From contig JAGART010000074.1 of the NCBI GenBank assembly GCA_017622115.1, forward strand, positions 1 to 6,125: a DNA stretch of 6,125 nucleotides, given 5' to 3'. The notes under the pieces are model-generated. The model did no database searches and was not told the DNA's origin. It saw only the letters and a list, made by a program, of their open reading frames with translations. Positions 5,356-6,125 of this stretch are shown here, piece by piece (position 1 is the stretch's first letter; each line of letters begins with the position of its first letter). The position numbers and the translations under genes were made by a program. Origin of the DNA: Clostridia bacterium (GTDB taxonomy: Bacteria; Bacillota; Clostridia; Christensenellales; UBA1242).

Positions 5356-6125
5356 AATTAGAAACATTTTCATTTACACTTGAATTAGTACTTTGCACAT
5401 AAACTGCTGTAATTACATTGTCCATAACTTGCGATTTTTGCAAACGAATACTCATTTCCGTTCCTAAATTGTTGCCATCTAAATCTTGCCAGTGACTAAA
5501 ATCATAACCACTTAAACAAGGTTTTGTAGCAAATGTAATAGTGTCTGTATCAGTTAAATTATCAAAGTCATCACCAACTATATAAGCTGTGCCACCTTTT
5601 GTACTTGTTACAGATATACCTTCTATATTTGCTCCATTACTAGATTTTAATTCCGTATATGGGGTAGTTGTTGTTTTTATATAAATATGTATTCCACCAT
5701 TATTATTTAAGTATGATTGTATTATACCTTTTAATTCTATCACCAGCATATTTGTATTAATATTAGCACCATAACTAACATTAACCGCAACTGGCAAATT
5801 ATCTATATACCCCACACTACAATCAATAGGATAAAATGTACTATTATCAAATGAAATTTCGCTAATATAATGTCCTGTTTGAGGGTTTATATAAAGAGTT
5901 ATATACTTGTTATCTAAATGTTGATACTCATAATCATTTATTGCTGTACTGCTACCAGTAACATAAACACTAATTTCATTCCACTTTGCATATAATGTGT
6001 GGTCTTCTGTAACTATATCACTAGAAGTAACTGGACTACCAGATAAATCACTATTTTTGTACCACCCTGCAAAAGTATAACCAGTTTTTGTTGGTGTTGG
6101 AAGTGTGCCGTAAGCGGTGTTTGGA
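5354..6125 (-). CDS. C-terminal part of an InlB B-repeat (Listeria-Bacteroides repeat) protein, 5' end outside the window
   Basis: The frame runs from the right edge (first full codon 6124-6122) to TAA at 5356-5354: 256 residues without a start. A GTG at 5815 is an internal valine codon, since upstream sequence is open and codes for a recognisable domain. Residues 5-48 form a classic repeat: YGTLPTPTKTGYTFAGWY, then a variable loop, a T-x-D-x-T-L-Y-A-K-W ending. Residues 49 to about 175 are a Thr/Ser/Asn/Tyr-rich beta-type segment I cannot assign. Residues about 190-243 look like a divergent InlB-type repeat (C-LSGYDFSHWQDLDGN, closing ITAVYV). The last residues are STNSSVNENVSN: no LPXTG motif, membrane segment or basic tail. 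Such repeats occur in extracellular or surface proteins of gut Firmicutes, where they act as spacers or adhesion modules; secretion is inferred, as the N terminus is not visible. A terminator overlaps the stop codon. Confidence 0.85.
   Translation of the reverse strand, partial: PNTAYGTLPTPTKTGYTFAGWYKNSDLSGSPVTSSDIVTEDHTLYAKWNEISVYVTGSSTAINDYEYQHLDNKYITLYINPQTGHYISEISFDNSTFYPIDCSVGYIDNLPVAVNVSYGANINTNMLVIELKGIIQSYLNNNGGIHIYIKTTTTPYTELKSSNGANIEGISVTSTKGGTAYIVGDDFDNLTDTDTITFATKPCLSGYDFSHWQDLDGNNLGTEMSIRLQKSQVMDNVITAVYVQSTNSSVNENVSN

Noticed and set aside
5354..5815. A 153-residue protein starting at GTG 5815
   Set aside because: The frame is open upstream to the window edge and encodes a recognisable InlB B-repeat there, so this GTG is an internal valine codon.

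Overview
The window is clearly AT-rich and gene-dense. Every gene I can support lies on the minus strand. The gene set is single-chain (alpha2-type) glycyl-tRNA synthetase, a DegV-family lipid-binding protein, a HelD-type RNA polymerase recycling helicase, NrdR, and a protein with InlB B-repeats (Listeria-Bacteroides repeats). Together with strong AGGAG-type ribosome binding sites, sigma-A-like promoters and hairpin-plus-T-tract terminators, this points to a low-GC Bacillota (Firmicutes), probably an uncultured gut clostridial or related lineage. TGG encodes tryptophan and every visible stop is TAA, so nothing suggests a Mollicutes-type code. The lineage is inference; no rRNA or tRNA gene is present.

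Layout in order of minus-strand transcription, from high to low coordinates. (1) 6125-5354: the C-terminal 256 residues of a repeat protein open at the window edge, ending in a terminator that starts inside its stop codon. (2) 5320-3791: a monocistronic glyS unit with a near-consensus promoter, a short leader without a T-box, and a terminator. (3) About 3765-2834: a degV unit with its own terminator. (4) 2820-183: a two-gene helD-nrdR operon, driven by a TTGACT-17-TATCAT promoter and closed by a strong terminator; the genes are 15 nt apart. (5) 139-1: a possible start of a further reading frame with a good ribosome binding site, interrupted early by an 11-base G tract, running off the window.

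Apart from helD-nrdR, the genes look like separately transcribed units with housekeeping roles: translation (glyS), fatty-acid binding (degV), RNA polymerase recycling (helD) and ribonucleotide reductase repression (nrdR). I see no defence system, CRISPR array, insertion sequence, phage gene or RNA gene. The least ordinary part is the left end (1-139). There a homopolymer, a tandem 8-bp repeat and hairpins are packed together, possibly inside a coding sequence where one-base slippage in either direction would end translation within a few codons. Next is the truncated InlB-repeat protein at the right end, which has no visible cell-wall anchor at its C terminus.
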